Source: Ascidiaceihabitans donghaensis (GTDB lineage: Bacteria > Pseudomonadota > Alphaproteobacteria > Rhodobacterales > Rhodobacteraceae). Taken from it: 64,000 nt of DNA. The stretch covers positions 558,001 to 622,000 of the forward strand of contig NZ_OMOR01000001.1 in NCBI RefSeq assembly GCF_900302465.1, in the 5' to 3' direction. The notes under the pieces were generated by a model that was given only the letters and a program-made list of their open reading frames with translations, was not told the DNA's origin and did no database searches. Of this stretch, positions 43,145-52,767 are shown piece by piece (the first letter of the stretch is position 1; every line of letters starts with the position of its first letter). Position numbers and translations under genes: made by a program.

Positions 43145-45541
43145 ATGAAATTCACGCTCTCTTGGCTCAAAGACCACCTCGACACTGATGCGTCTCTTGA
43201 TGACATCCTCTATGCGCTGACCGACTTGGGTCTCGAAGTTGAGGGCGTCGAAAACCGTGCCGCAAAACTGGCTGATTTTACCATCGGCTACGTGGAAAGT
43301 GCTGAAAAGCATCCCGATGCGGACCGTTTGCGGGTGTGTCAGGTCAACACAGATGAAGGCATGAAGCAAATCATCTGCGGCGCCCCCAACGCGCGGGCGG
43401 GGATCACGGTCGTTGTGGCCAAACCAGGCGTTTACGTGCCGGGCATCGATACCACCATCGGCGTCGGTAAAATCCGCGGCATCGAAAGCTTTGGCATGAT
43501 GGCCTCAGAGCGCGAGATGGAGCTGTCGGATGAACACGACGGTATCATCGAATTGCCTTCAGGTGACGTAGGGCAGCGTTTTGTTGATTGGCTGGCGGAA
43601 CACGATCCCGCCAAAGTCGATCCTGCCATCGAAATCGCAATCACGCCCAACCGCCCCGATGCCCTTGGTGTTGAAGGCATCGCACGCGATCTGGCGGCAC
43701 GGGGCCTTGGCACACTCAAATCACGTGACGTGGAATATGTGCCTGCCAGCTTTGCGTCGGACATTCAGGTCAGCATCGACGAGGACACGCGCGATGGCTG
43801 TCCGGTCTTTTATGGCCGTTTGATCAAAGGCGTGAAAAACGGCCCATCCCCGGCATGGCTTCAGGATATTTTGCGGGCAATCGGCTTGCGGCCCATTTCA
43901 TTCCTTGTGGATGTGACCAACTTCTTCACCTACGACCGCAACCGCCCGTTGCACGTCTTCGATGCAGATAAAGTTGCAGGCAACCTGCGTGTGCACCGCG
44001 CCACAGGCAATGAAACGCTGGTGGCTTTGGATGAAAAATCCTATGCGCTGCAAGCGGGTCAAATGGTCATTTCCGATGATACTGGTCCCGAAAGCATTGC
44101 AGGTATCATGGGGGGCCTCGACACAGGCTGCACCGAAGACACTGTGAATGTCTTTGTGGAAAGCGCTTATTGGGATCCGGTTCAAATCGCCTACACAGGC
44201 CGCGCCCTCAAGATAAACTCGGACGCGCGGTATCGCTTTGAACGGGGCATTGACCCTGCCTTCACCTACGAAGGGCTGGAACGTGCGGTGCGTATGATCG
44301 TGGATCACGCAGGCGGCGAAGCCTCTGAGGTTGTTGTCGCAGGTAACGACCTGAACACCGCGCGGGCCTACAAGCTGGACGCAGCACGCGTGCAGTCTTT
44401 GGTGGGCATGGTTATCCCCGAAAGCACCCAGCGTCAGACTTTGACCGCACTTGGGTTCCGCTTGGAAGGTGACATGGCGCATGTGCCAAGCTGGCGGCCT
44501 GACGTGCAAGGTGAGGCCGATCTGGTCGAAGAAGTGGCGCGGATCGCGTCATTGACCAAGCTGAAAGGCGTGCCTTTGCCACGTTTGACGGATGGTGTGT
44601 CTAAGCCGGTCATGACACCTATGCAGCGTCGCGAACAAATGGCGCGCCGGACCGCTGCTGCTTTGGGCTACAATGAATGTGTAACATATACGTTCATCGA
44701 CCAGGCCTCAGCGGCTTTGTTTGGTGGCGGCGATGACGCGACTATGCTGGAAAACCCCATCAGCTCAGATATGAGCCACATGCGTCCCGCGCTGCTTCCG
44801 GGGCTTTTGCAGGCTGCGGCCCGCAATCAGGCACGTGGATTTCAAGATGTTGCTTTGTTCGAAGTCGGCCCTGCATTTCATGGGGGCGAACCGGGCGAAC
44901 AACACAATCTGGTGACTGGATTGCTGGTGGGCCGCACAAGCCCCAAAGATTTGCATGGCGCATCGCGCGATGTTGATGTTTTTGACATCAAAGCTGACGC
45001 AGAGGCCGTTTTGGCCGCAATGGGGGCGCCTGCAAAAGTGCAAATCATGCGCGGGGCACCCGACTGCTGGCATCCGGGCCGCCATGGCAAAATTTGCCTT
45101 GGTCCTAAAAAGGTGTTGGGTATTTTCGGGGAAATCCACCCGAAAGTACTGGCAGCGATGGACATCAAAGGCCCTGCAATGGGCTTTACCCTATGGCCGT
45201 CCGAGATTCCGTTGCCGCGCAAAGCCGGGGCCAACAAAGGCGCATTGACTATCAGTGACCTGCAAGCGGTGGAACGTGATTTCGCATTTGTTGTGGACGC
45301 GGACGTCGAAGCATTGACGCTGGTCAATGCCGCCGCCGGTGCCGACAAAGCGTTGATCGATGATGTGCGCGTGTTTGATGAATTCATCGGCGACAGCTTG
45401 GGCGAAGGCAAAAAATCCTTGGCCATTACTGTGCGTTTGCAACCAAAGGATGCCACGCTGAAAGATGCGGACATCGAAGCGGTTGGTGCAAAGGTGATTG
45501 AAAAAGTGACCAAGGCCACCGGCGGCGTGCTGCGCGGCTGA
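43145..45541 (+). CDS. pheT: Phenylalanyl-tRNA synthetase subunit beta
   Basis: Beta subunit, 798 aa from the ATG at 43145; upstream frame is open but not family-like. Domains in order: N-terminal MKFTLSWLKDHLD, tRNA-binding EMAP-type domain (DFTIGYVESAEKHPDADRLRVCQV, residues about 40-150), B3/B4 editing domain, B5 domain, the pseudo-catalytic core with CVTYTFIDQASAALFGG, and the C-terminal FDX-ACB anticodon domain (ISDLQAVERDFAFVVDADVE onward). Normal full length. Confidence 0.97.
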   Translation: MKFTLSWLKDHLDTDASLDDILYALTDLGLEVEGVENRAAKLADFTIGYVESAEKHPDADRLRVCQVNTDEGMKQIICGAPNARAGITVVVAKPGVYVPGIDTTIGVGKIRGIESFGMMASEREMELSDEHDGIIELPSGDVGQRFVDWLAEHDPAKVDPAIEIAITPNRPDALGVEGIARDLAARGLGTLKSRDVEYVPASFASDIQVSIDEDTRDGCPVFYGRLIKGVKNGPSPAWLQDILRAIGLRPISFLVDVTNFFTYDRNRPLHVFDADKVAGNLRVHRATGNETLVALDEKSYALQAGQMVISDDTGPESIAGIMGGLDTGCTEDTVNVFVESAYWDPVQIAYTGRALKINSDARYRFERGIDPAFTYEGLERAVRMIVDHAGGEASEVVVAGNDLNTARAYKLDAARVQSLVGMVIPESTQRQTLTALGFRLEGDMAHVPSWRPDVQGEADLVEEVARIASLTKLKGVPLPRLTDGVSKPVMTPMQRREQMARRTAAALGYNECVTYTFIDQASAALFGGGDDATMLENPISSDMSHMRPALLPGLLQAAARNQARGFQDVALFEVGPAFHGGEPGEQHNLVTGLLVGRTSPKDLHGASRDVDVFDIKADAEAVLAAMGAPAKVQIMRGAPDCWHPGRHGKICLGPKKVLGIFGEIHPKVLAAMDIKGPAMGFTLWPSEIPLPRKAGANKGALTISDLQAVERDFAFVVDADVEALTLVNAAAGADKALIDDVRVFDEFIGDSLGEGKKSLAITVRLQPKDATLKDADIEAVGAKVIEKVTKATGGVLRG

Positions 45542-45565
45542 CCCTTTCAAAACAGGAGACATGGC

Positions 45566-46012
45566 ATGTTGAACGTATATCTTTCCGGTGAAATCCATAC
45601 CGATTGGCGCGAGCAAATCACGCAAGGCGCAAGTGACCTTGATGTGGCGTTCAACAGCCCCGTAACGGACCATGCAGCGTCAGATGATTGCGGTGTGGCA
45701 ATCCTTGGAAACGAACCGAACAAGTTCTGGCATGACCGCAAGGGCGCACAAATGAACGCTATTCGCACCCGCAAAGGGATCGAGGATGCAGATGTCGTGG
45801 TGGTGCGGTTTGGCGAAAAGTACAAACAATGGAACGCGGCGTTTGATGCGGGCTACGCTGCAGCACTCGGCAAATCCTTGATCGTGCTACACGGTGCGGA
45901 TCACGCCCATGCGCTGAAAGAAGTCGATGCTGCCGCGTTGGCGGTTGCAGAGGACCCGGTCCAAGTTGTCCAGATCCTCCGCTATGTTTTGACAGGTGCG
46001 TTGCCCGCTTAA
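45566..46012 (+). CDS. ytoQ: YtoQ family protein
   Basis: 148-aa soluble protein of the YtoQ family. Characteristic segments: LNVYLSGEIHTDWREQI, VAFNSPVTDHAASDDCGVAILG, NKFWHDRKGAQMNAIRTRKGI and DVVVVRFGEKYKQWNAAFDAGYAAALGKS. The fold resembles nucleoside 2-deoxyribosyltransferase-like proteins, but the reaction is unknown. It starts 24 bp after pheT behind AGGAGACATGGC and may be co-transcribed with it. Confidence 0.88.
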   Translation: MLNVYLSGEIHTDWREQITQGASDLDVAFNSPVTDHAASDDCGVAILGNEPNKFWHDRKGAQMNAIRTRKGIEDADVVVVRFGEKYKQWNAAFDAGYAAALGKSLIVLHGADHAHALKEVDAAALAVAEDPVQVVQILRYVLTGALPA

Positions 46013-46707
46013 CCGCGCGGCGGAATGGTGCGCCCTTTGACGACGGCGGGGCGGGCCAGAAAGCGATCCAGGTAGGCCACGACATTTTTGTGGTCATCCC
46101 ACCCGACAAGATCTTTGGTTCCGTAAAAATCCAAAGCGGCCAGCCATGGTGCAATCGCGATATCTGCGATGGAATAGTCACCTGCGATCCAGTCTTTGCC
46201 GTCCAGTTCCTTGTCCAGAACCGCAAGCAGCCGTTTGGCTTCGTCAATGTAGCGCTGTTGAGGACGCTTATCTTCCCATTCGGATCCTGCGAATTTGCTG
46301 AAGAACCCCAATTGCCCGAACATCGGACCCAAGCCCCCCATCTGGAACATGACCCATTGGATGATCTTGGCTTTGTCTGCTGCGGTTTTGCCGATCAACT
46401 TCCCGGACTTCTCAGCCAGATAGATCAAAATCGCACCAGATTCGAACAACCCAAGGTGGGCGCCATCCGGGCCATCCGGATCAACAATGGCGGGGATCTT
46501 GTTGTTCGGGTTGAGTGACAGGAATTCGGGGCTTTTTACGTCTGCATCGGACAACGTCACTGTGTGCGCCTCATAGGGAATGTCCATTTCCTCGAGGGCG
46601 ATGGACACTTTAACCCCGTTTGGTGTGGGGAAGGAATAAAGCTGCAAGACGCTTGCATCTTGTGCGGGCCACTTTTGGGTGATCGGGAATGCGCTAAGGT
46701 CGGTCAT
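46009..46707 (-). CDS. Glutathione S-transferase family protein (YghU/YfcG-like)
   Basis: 232-aa two-domain glutathione transferase. N-terminal thioredoxin-like domain with LYSFPTPNGVKVSIALEEM, NPNNKIPAIVDPDGPDGA (cis-proline) and LFESGAILIYLAEKSGKLIG (glutathione contacts Glu-Ser). C-terminal helical domain has MFQMGGLGPMFGQLGFFSKFAG and YSIADIAIAPWLAAL. The YfcG/YghU branch has disulfide-bond reductase activity with glutathione; precise substrate unknown. It converges on ytoQ. Confidence 0.9.
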   Translation of the reverse strand: MTDLSAFPITQKWPAQDASVLQLYSFPTPNGVKVSIALEEMDIPYEAHTVTLSDADVKSPEFLSLNPNNKIPAIVDPDGPDGAHLGLFESGAILIYLAEKSGKLIGKTAADKAKIIQWVMFQMGGLGPMFGQLGFFSKFAGSEWEDKRPQQRYIDEAKRLLAVLDKELDGKDWIAGDYSIADIAIAPWLAALDFYGTKDLVGWDDHKNVVAYLDRFLARPAVVKGRTIPPRG

Positions 46708-46855
46708 CGTGTTCTCCTGATGATTTATGAGACAAAACTAGTCAGTTTTCCCCGTAAAAACAGTCTTCAATAGGCGCGAAGATGTGCTAGGCCATGTGCG
46801 CAGGCGAACGTTTACAAAAAGACGACGGCCATTTCGACAAAACGAGGGAACTAAA

Positions 46856-47272
46856 ATGCTTAAAGAATTCAAAGATTTCATTGCCAAAGGCAATGTCATG
46901 GACATGGCTGTTGGGATCATCATCGGTGCGGCCTTCACAGCGATCGTCGGGTCACTTGTTGCTGACTTGATCAATCCTATCATCAGCCTGTTCATGGGCG
47001 GCGTAGACTTTAGCGGCATGTATGCTTTGTTGGGTGACGGTGAATACGCATCTATCGCAGAAGCTGAAGAAGCAGGTGCCGCTGTGTTTGCCTACGGTCG
47101 TTTCATCATGGCCATCATCAACTTCCTGATCATCGCCTTTGTGGTGTTCATGCTGGTGCGCACAGTGAACAACATGAAGAAGAAAGAAGAAGCAGCGCCA
47201 GAACCGGAAGCACCAAAAGGCCCGACGCAAGAAGAGCTGTTGGCGGAAATCTTGGTTGCTTTGAAGAAGTAA
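46856..47272 (+). CDS. mscL: Large-conductance mechanosensitive channel
   Basis: Emergency osmotic release channel in the inner membrane, a pentamer. 138 aa. The start at 46856 gives the family N-terminus [35 protein letters not shown] (first helix), then a periplasmic loop and the second helix [22 protein letters not shown], then a charged bundle ending [12 protein letters not shown] strong terminator follows at 47295-47325. Confidence 0.97.
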   Translation: MLKEFKDFIAKGNVMDMAVGIIIGAAFTAIVGSLVADLINPIISLFMGGVDFSGMYALLGDGEYASIAEAEEAGAAVFAYGRFIMAIINFLIIAFVVFMLVRTVNNMKKKEEAAPEPEAPKGPTQEELLAEILVALKK

Positions 47273-47294
47273 TGGACTTTTAAATGATCTACCG

Positions 47295-47326
47295 AAAGGC
47301 CCGCCGGACTGTCCTGCGGGCCTTTT
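47295..47326 (+). terminator. Rho-independent terminator after mscL
   Basis: AAAGGCCCGC (47295-47304) pairs with GCGGGCCTTT (47316-47325) across an 11-base loop, followed by T. The T-rich 3' side serves mscL; the A-rich 5' side could serve the convergent DUF1330 gene. Confidence 0.9.
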
Positions 47327-47329
47327 ACT

Positions 47330-47614
47330 TTATCCCAGAAGGATAAGGTTTGTATTGCCGGACCCCCGACGCAAGTCGTGTGTCTCAGCCAGCTCTGGGT
47401 CTGCATGCCAGGCCAGCGCCGCATCTGCATCCGGAAAACTCAGAACTGCGGCCATCGTTGGCGTGTCTTGGTCTCCGTCTAGGCGCGTGATGCTACCAGA
47501 CGCTTGCACAACAGCCCCGCCATGTTTGGCCAGCGCTTGCGCTGCAACTTCGCGGTACTGCGCCAATCTGTCAGGATTGGTTAGGGATAATGTAAACACT
47601 GCGTGGATCGCCAT
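47330..47614 (-). CDS. DUF1330/YciI-like small protein
   Basis: 94-aa soluble protein from the ATG at 47614. A dimeric ferredoxin-like fold is suggested by VFTLSLTNPDRLAQYREVAAQALAKHGG and VLSFPDADAALAWHADPELAE, like DUF1330-type proteins. It is divergent from a LysR-type regulator with about 98 bp between, so the regulator may control it. Function unknown. Confidence 0.75.
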   Translation of the reverse strand: MAIHAVFTLSLTNPDRLAQYREVAAQALAKHGGAVVQASGSITRLDGDQDTPTMAAVLSFPDADAALAWHADPELAETHDLRRGSGNTNLILLG

Positions 47615-47712
47615 TGGATCTTCCTTTTGTAATGTGATCCGAAAATAAGGCCCCGTCTTTATCTGCAAAAGTGCTCAACATTGCGCCTAAGATGTGCAAA
47701 AACAATCAGGCT

Positions 47713-48600
47713 ATGACCGACTGGAATGATCTTAAACATGTCCTTGAGACTGTGCGCCAAGGCGGGTTAAGCGGCGCGGCGCGTGTCCTTGGCGTCAATC
47801 ACGCCACTGTATCGCGACGGATCGCAGCACTTGAGGATGTGATGGGTGCACGCCTGTTCGACCGTCTGCCTCAAGGGTATGCGCCGACAGCCGCCGGCCT
47901 GGACGCGGCAAACGCGGCAGAAAAAATGGAAGCCGCGCAGCTTGATCTAAGTCGTACCCTTGCGGGGCGCGACCGATCGCTGAGTGGCCCGTTGATTATC
48001 ACGGCCCCGTCGCTGGTTATTGAACGTGTGCTTGCGCCGATCCTTATGGCGTTTTCGCAAACCCATCCCGACATTGATATGTCATTGATTGCCAGCAACA
48101 CGCCTTTGAACCTGGCAAGGCGTGAAGCAGACATCGCCTTTCGGATCGCGGATGAGCCAACGGAAACACTTGTCGGCACCCGGATTGGTCCCCAGAAGGC
48201 ATGTGTTTATGCAAACAAAGAAATGGTTGCGGGTTTGGGGAACCCAAGCGTTACGACTTTGGATTGGGTGCGGTTTGCGCATTGGCCGGGCTTGCCCGTA
48301 GAAATTCGCAACGCTTGGCCAAAACGGCGTGTGACGGTTGTTGTCGACGATATGGTTGCAGCGATCGGGGCCACGCGTGCAGGTATGGGGGCCACGCGGA
48401 TGCCATGTTTTCTGGGAGACAGTGATCCAAATCTCACGCGGGTGCCGGGGATTGCCCCTTTTGACTATCCTGCAATTTGGGTTCTGACCCATCCCGATGT
48501 GCGTGACGTACCACGCATAAAGGCTTTTATGGGGTTCGCAGCCATACACCTGCGTGCGATGCGCCCCAAATTTTTAGGGCGCATCGACGAAGCAACTTAG
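47713..48600 (+). CDS. LysR-family transcriptional regulator
   Basis: 295-aa regulator. N-terminal winged helix-turn-helix at residues 4-62 (WNDLKHVLETVRQGGLSGAARVL, ATVSRRIAALEDVMGARLFDRLPQGY) and a periplasmic-binding-type effector domain. The start at 47713 gives the family N-terminus; a longer upstream open frame is not family-like. It converges on the alanine dehydrogenase gene (3' ends overlap by 4 bp) and is divergent from the DUF1330 gene, its most likely target. Confidence 0.9.
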   Translation: MTDWNDLKHVLETVRQGGLSGAARVLGVNHATVSRRIAALEDVMGARLFDRLPQGYAPTAAGLDAANAAEKMEAAQLDLSRTLAGRDRSLSGPLIITAPSLVIERVLAPILMAFSQTHPDIDMSLIASNTPLNLARREADIAFRIADEPTETLVGTRIGPQKACVYANKEMVAGLGNPSVTTLDWVRFAHWPGLPVEIRNAWPKRRVTVVVDDMVAAIGATRAGMGATRMPCFLGDSDPNLTRVPGIAPFDYPAIWVLTHPDVRDVPRIKAFMGFAAIHLRAMRPKFLGRIDEAT

Positions 48601-49715
48601 GCTTTCAATGCCAATTGCGGCGACAACACGTCTAGCCCCAAGGCTTTGCCAACAGCAAAATAAGTCAGCTTGCCTGCATGCACATTCAAACCAGCAAGCA
48701 GATGTGGATCATCTTCGCAGGCTTTGCGCCAGCCCTTGTCGGCCAGAGCAAGCATGAACGGCATCGTGGCATTGCCAAGGGCAATGGTCGAAGTTCGCGC
48801 AACGGCGCCCGGCATGTTGGCGACGCAGTAATGCATAACGCCATCCACATCATAAATCGGGTCCTGATGCGTGGTGGCGCGTGATGTCTCAAAACATCCG
48901 CCCTGATCAATCGCCACGTCCACAAGGGCAGCCCCCGGTTTCAGTTCGGACAATTGTGCGCGGCTGATCAGCTTGGGGGCCGCAGCGCCCGGGATCAACA
49001 CAGCCCCGATGATCATGTCAGCTTCACGGGCCAATTCAATGGTGTTGCCTGCGCTGGCGTAGCTTGTTTTGAACTGCCCGCCAAACACATCATCGAGGTA
49101 ACGCATGCGCCCCAAAGACCGGTCCAGCACGGTCACGTCGGCGCCCATGCCTGCCGCTATGCGTGCCGCATGCGTGCCAACCACGCCGCCACCGATGACA
49201 ACCACACGTGCAGGACCCACACCTGGAACGCCACCCATCAACACGCCGCGTCCGCCGTTGGCTTTTTGCAAAGTCCATGCACCAACTTGAGGGGCCAAGC
49301 GACCTGCGACTTCGGACATCGGGGCCAACAACGGCAAGCCGCCCGCAGCGTCTGTTACGGTTTCATATGCGATGGCTGTGCAGCCTGATTCCAGCAGGTC
49401 GTGCGTTTGTTCCGGATCGGGGGCAAGGTGCAGGTATGTGAACAAAAGCTGGCCTTCGCGCAGCATTTTCCGCTCACCTGCTTGGGGTTCTTTTACCTTC
49501 ACGATCATTTCTGCCGAGGCAAAGATTTCCTCTGCTGTAGCCGCGATTTCCGCACCTGCTGCGATGTAGTCTTCGTCCGGAAAGCCAGCACCTGCGCCCG
49601 CATTCGTCTGGATCACGACGGCATGGCCATGTGCGACGGCTTCGCGCGCAGCATTGGGCGTCATACCGACGCGATATTCTTGGGGTTTGATCTCTGTTGG
49701 GCAGCCGATACGCAT
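48597..49715 (-). CDS. ald: Alanine dehydrogenase
   Basis: Reversible NAD-dependent conversion of L-alanine to pyruvate and ammonium. 372 aa, family length. Motifs: [20 protein letters not shown] at the start, substrate-binding [18 protein letters not shown], Rossmann [21 protein letters not shown] near residue 170 and the [22 protein letters not shown] catalytic stretch. Divergent from an Lrp/AsnC gene 142 bp away, the typical AldR control arrangement. Confidence 0.96.
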   Translation of the reverse strand: MRIGCPTEIKPQEYRVGMTPNAAREAVAHGHAVVIQTNAGAGAGFPDEDYIAAGAEIAATAEEIFASAEMIVKVKEPQAGERKMLREGQLLFTYLHLAPDPEQTHDLLESGCTAIAYETVTDAAGGLPLLAPMSEVAGRLAPQVGAWTLQKANGGRGVLMGGVPGVGPARVVVIGGGVVGTHAARIAAGMGADVTVLDRSLGRMRYLDDVFGGQFKTSYASAGNTIELAREADMIIGAVLIPGAAAPKLISRAQLSELKPGAALVDVAIDQGGCFETSRATTHQDPIYDVDGVMHYCVANMPGAVARTSTIALGNATMPFMLALADKGWRKACEDDPHLLAGLNVHAGKLTYFAVGKALGLDVLSPQLALKA

Positions 49716-49857
49716 GTGCGTTCCTCGTTGGATTTTTAAACTGCCTAATTCTTAGGCAAGTAGGTGCGCAAATTGATACGGAAGATTGGCCTTTTGGGTG
49801 GGGTATTGTCGAAGATTGTGTTAATATTATTCTGATTAATCGAAGGAATCTGCGTAT

Positions 49858-50316
49858 ATGAGCTTGGACACAACAGACCGTCGCATCCTGACTGTTCTGC
49901 AGCGGAAGGGGCGGATGTCGAATGCGGACCTGTCCGAAGAAGTGAACTTGTCAGCATCTGCGTGTCACCGGCGTGTGCAACGGTTGGAGACGGACGGGTA
50001 CATAAAGGACTATGTTGCCTTGTTGGATGCGCGAAAGCTGGGCGTGCCGACAACTGTGTTCGTGGAAATTACGCTGCGGGGACAAGCGGATGACGTGTTG
50101 GACGCATTCGAGAAAAGTGTGCGCCGCATCCCTGATGTGCTGGAGTGCCACTTAATGGCGGGAACGGCTGACTACTTGCTTAAGGTCGTAGCCGAAAACA
50201 CCGAGGATTTCGCGCGCATTCACCGCCAGCACTTGGCCCGCTTGCCCGGGGTGCAGGGGATGCAGTCCAGTTTCGCGTTGCGCACAGTGTTCAAGACAAC
50301 GGCCTTGCCTGTTTAA
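49858..50316 (+). CDS. Lrp/AsnC-family regulator, probable ald activator
   Basis: 152-aa regulator. Helix-turn-helix MSNADLSEEVNLSASACHRRVQRLETDGYIKDYV in the first half and a RAM domain in the second (VFVEITLRGQADDVLDAF, VLECHLMAGTADYLLKVV). It is divergent from ald, so by analogy with AldR it should activate ald in the presence of alanine. Start at 49858 is ATG; the gap contains AT-rich sequence but no clear palindrome I can assign. Confidence 0.9.
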   Translation: MSLDTTDRRILTVLQRKGRMSNADLSEEVNLSASACHRRVQRLETDGYIKDYVALLDARKLGVPTTVFVEITLRGQADDVLDAFEKSVRRIPDVLECHLMAGTADYLLKVVAENTEDFARIHRQHLARLPGVQGMQSSFALRTVFKTTALPV

Positions 50317-51185
50317 TTTTCGGGGTGTGGCGTGGCTTGCACCGGAACGGGGCCGTTGAAGGTGAGTGTCCGGTAAGGGAACGGGATTTCGATGCCAGCA
50401 TCGTCCAAAGCGCGTTTGACGGTGGCAACCACTTGATCACGCGATTGACGCACATCCACAGGTTTTGATCCGGTCCACCACGTCACCTCGAAGTTGATGG
50501 AAGAATCCGCAAACTCTTGCGCAAAAATCTGGATCGGCTTGTCGTCTTGATGGACAGTGTCGCAAGTTGAGACGGCTTTGGCGATGACGTCCCGGGCTGC
50601 GTCGACATCCTCATCATAGGCGACACCGCAAATCACAGTGACGCGGCGGGTGTCCCAATCTGTCCGTACAACGACAGGGTTTTTGAACAGGATCGAATTG
50701 GGCACAATGACCAGCTGTCCGTCTGTGCGGCGGATATGGCTTTCGCGGATCGCAATATGCGTGACTTCTCCTTCAATGTCCTCACATTCGATGTGGTCGC
50801 CAATGCGCATCTCGCGGCGAAATAGAATGATGATTCCGGCCAGAAAGTTCTCGAACACGTCTTTAAAGGCAAACCCGATGGCGACAGATCCGATACCAAG
50901 ACCGGTCAGGATGCTTGCAGGTGTCAAACCGGGAAACAGGACGACGGCGGCCACCATCAGACCAAATCCCCACACCAGCAAAGTGATCAGCAAAGAAAAC
51001 AAGTCTTTGAGGCTTTGACGCAACTTCGTATGGGTCAGGGCGCGGTCAAAGATGAAATGTGCCAAGTGGTTGATGCCCCAAACCGCCACCAGCACGACGA
51101 CTGCAACTGCAATTTGTGGGATCATTTCGATGCTGCCGCGCAAAATTTGCTTAAGCTGTTCGATCAGGATTTTGACAGGTTCCAT
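50313..51185 (-). CDS. Small-conductance mechanosensitive channel (MscS family)
   Basis: Osmotic safety valve in the inner membrane, 290 aa. Three helices at residues about 20-110, the pore-helix region with GFAFKDVFENFLAGIIILFRREMRIGDHIECED near residue 105, beta-domain IAIRESHIRRTDGQLVIVPNSILFKNPV, then a C-terminal alpha-beta domain and DDAGIEIPFPYRTLTF. Shorter than E. coli MscK but normal for MscS. Its 3' end overlaps the Lrp gene by 4 bp. Confidence 0.93.
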   Translation of the reverse strand: MEPVKILIEQLKQILRGSIEMIPQIAVAVVVLVAVWGINHLAHFIFDRALTHTKLRQSLKDLFSLLITLLVWGFGLMVAAVVLFPGLTPASILTGLGIGSVAIGFAFKDVFENFLAGIIILFRREMRIGDHIECEDIEGEVTHIAIRESHIRRTDGQLVIVPNSILFKNPVVVRTDWDTRRVTVICGVAYDEDVDAARDVIAKAVSTCDTVHQDDKPIQIFAQEFADSSINFEVTWWTGSKPVDVRQSRDQVVATVKRALDDAGIEIPFPYRTLTFNGPVPVQATPHPEN

Positions 51186-51260
51186 GGGTTTCTTTCTGTT
51201 GGCCTACAGTCACAACGCATGGCGGTCAGAAAAGTTCACGGGAGGCGGAGAAAAAGAAAA

Positions 51261-51286
51261 ACCCCCGCTGATGGCCCAGCGGGGGA
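51261..51286 (-). terminator. Terminator of the CAP-domain gene
   Basis: CCCCCGCTG (51262-51270) pairs with CAGCGGGGG (51277-51285); on the minus strand the hairpin is followed by a T run (AAAAAGAAAAA on plus). Strongly resembles the hairpin at 52507-52530. Confidence 0.88.
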
Positions 51287-51311
51287 GCTACGTCTACGCA
51301 ACGGGCAGTGT

Positions 51312-52289
51312 TTACGCCATCAGGAACACATCCTGATCATGGGGAACAATGCACTCGTCCAGATCGAAATCGCGCAATTGATCCGAAACCATGGTCTCTG
51401 CAGCAACAAACGGTGCTGCCGCGTCTTGTGATGCGATAAGATCATTGTCCAGGGATGCTGGTGCTGTCGGGGCGACGGCACGCAATCTGAAGCTGTCCCA
51501 GTTTCCCCATTCGGTACCGTCGTGTGCCCTGATTTGCATATTCCCGCGATCGCCCACGCTGTCGGCTGTGATACGCAGGCTTTCAATGTCGTCGGCGTCG
51601 ATGCGGTAGGTGCCGGGACCTTCAAAAGTGCGGCCGTCGATCTGGATTTTGAAATCGTCCAATGGGTTGCGCACCATGAACTGGGTCGGCGCATCACCAT
51701 CTGCGTCGCGAAATTTTACAAGTTTGCCAGCGTCCAACCATTCATTGGGTGAAAAGGTCATACGGTTCAGCCACGCAACGGGGGGCATGTTGTCTTCGGG
51801 TTCCGGCTCCGGCGGCTGGGGTGTCATGCCGCCGTCAATGCGCACAGGCGCATCAGTTGCGGCAAAATTCTGGGTGACCATCACGGCATCATAGCCTTTG
51901 TAGTCGCCGCGTTCGATGCCGATGCCGATGACCTCAAAATCGGGGTTTAAAATGTTCGCTCTGTGTCCGGGGCTGTTCATCAAACCGGCATGCAGGTTGG
52001 CAACATCGTCTGAAATCCCTGTGCTTCCGCGCTCTGACTGCCAGGCTATGTTTTCGCCCCAGGTCCAATTCCCACTGAACTTGAAATCCGAATCCCGCAT
52101 TCTGTCACCCGCGCTTGAGCCATTGCTGCCGGTGTGTGAAAAGACGTCGCGGTTTAACATCCATTCGCTGTGGTCTTCGCTGGATGTGTTCAGTCGTAAT
52201 TCCAGCTGCAACGGGTCCAATCCACGGGATGTGCGTTCTTCGTTGATCAGCTCCAGCATCTGCCGCTCAAACAAACTTGCCTTAGACAT
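51312..52289 (-). CDS. CAP-domain (SCP/PR1-like) protein with C-terminal beta domain
   Basis: 325-aa protein from the ATG at 52289, with GGAGAACC in front. CAP domain at residues about 5-140: LELINEERTSRGLDPLQLE, SEDHSEWMLNRDVFSHTGSN, WTWGENIAWQSER and HAGLMNSPGHRANILNPDFEVIGIGI (conserved histidines and GEN motif). A second part (FRDADGDAPTQFMVRNPLDDFKIQIDG onward) looks beta-rich. No N-terminal signal peptide; the acidic, hydrophobic end DQDVFLMA resembles a type I secretion signal, so it may be exported that way (inference). Confidence 0.85.
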   Translation of the reverse strand: MSKASLFERQMLELINEERTSRGLDPLQLELRLNTSSEDHSEWMLNRDVFSHTGSNGSSAGDRMRDSDFKFSGNWTWGENIAWQSERGSTGISDDVANLHAGLMNSPGHRANILNPDFEVIGIGIERGDYKGYDAVMVTQNFAATDAPVRIDGGMTPQPPEPEPEDNMPPVAWLNRMTFSPNEWLDAGKLVKFRDADGDAPTQFMVRNPLDDFKIQIDGRTFEGPGTYRIDADDIESLRITADSVGDRGNMQIRAHDGTEWGNWDSFRLRAVAPTAPASLDNDLIASQDAAAPFVAAETMVSDQLRDFDLDECIVPHDQDVFLMA

Positions 52290-52506
52290 TTGGTTCTCCA
52301 TTGTTGTCTGTGTGCCAGTGCTACTGTCGTAGTTTGCAAGCTGGCCAGAGGATCGAGGAGATGGAACCGGAATGGGCTGATCCAAGCCCATTTCATCGTT
52401 CACCATCGGCAGCGTCCAGCCGTTTCGAAAAAGCGACCAAATCGGCTATTTCGCGCTGAAAGAACGCAGGTAACTGAATGCCCTGTATAACGCGGGCAAA
52501 AGAAAA

Positions 52507-52530
52507 CCCCCGCCGATCACTCAGCGGGGG
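52507..52530 (-). terminator. Terminator downstream of rpsU
   Basis: CCCCCGC (52507-52513) pairs with GCGGGGG (52524-52530) with an AGAAAA run on the 5' side of the plus strand, thus a T run on the minus strand. Oriented for rpsU, 30 bp after its stop. Confidence 0.85.
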
Positions 52531-52560
52531 GTCTCAAATTTCCGACACTGCGGGGCTGAC

Positions 52561-52767
52561 TTACATCATACCTTCGCGTTGTGCTTTCTTGCGTGCCAAT
52601 TTACGGGCACGGCGGATCGCTTCGGCTTTCTCGCGTGCTTTTTTCTCGGACGGTTTCTCGAAATGTTGCTTAAGCTTCATTTCACGAAACACACCTTCGC
52701 GCTGAAGTTTTTTCTTCAGGGCGCGCAGCGCTTGATCGACGTTATTATCGCGAACACTAACCTGCAT
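52561..52767 (-). CDS. rpsU: 30S ribosomal protein S21
   Basis: 68-aa small-subunit protein bS21. [40 protein letters not shown] and a lysine/arginine-rich tail are characteristic. It stands alone, transcribed to the left, with its own terminator, as usual in alphaproteobacteria. Confidence 0.97.
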   Translation of the reverse strand: MQVSVRDNNVDQALRALKKKLQREGVFREMKLKQHFEKPSEKKAREKAEAIRRARKLARKKAQREGMM

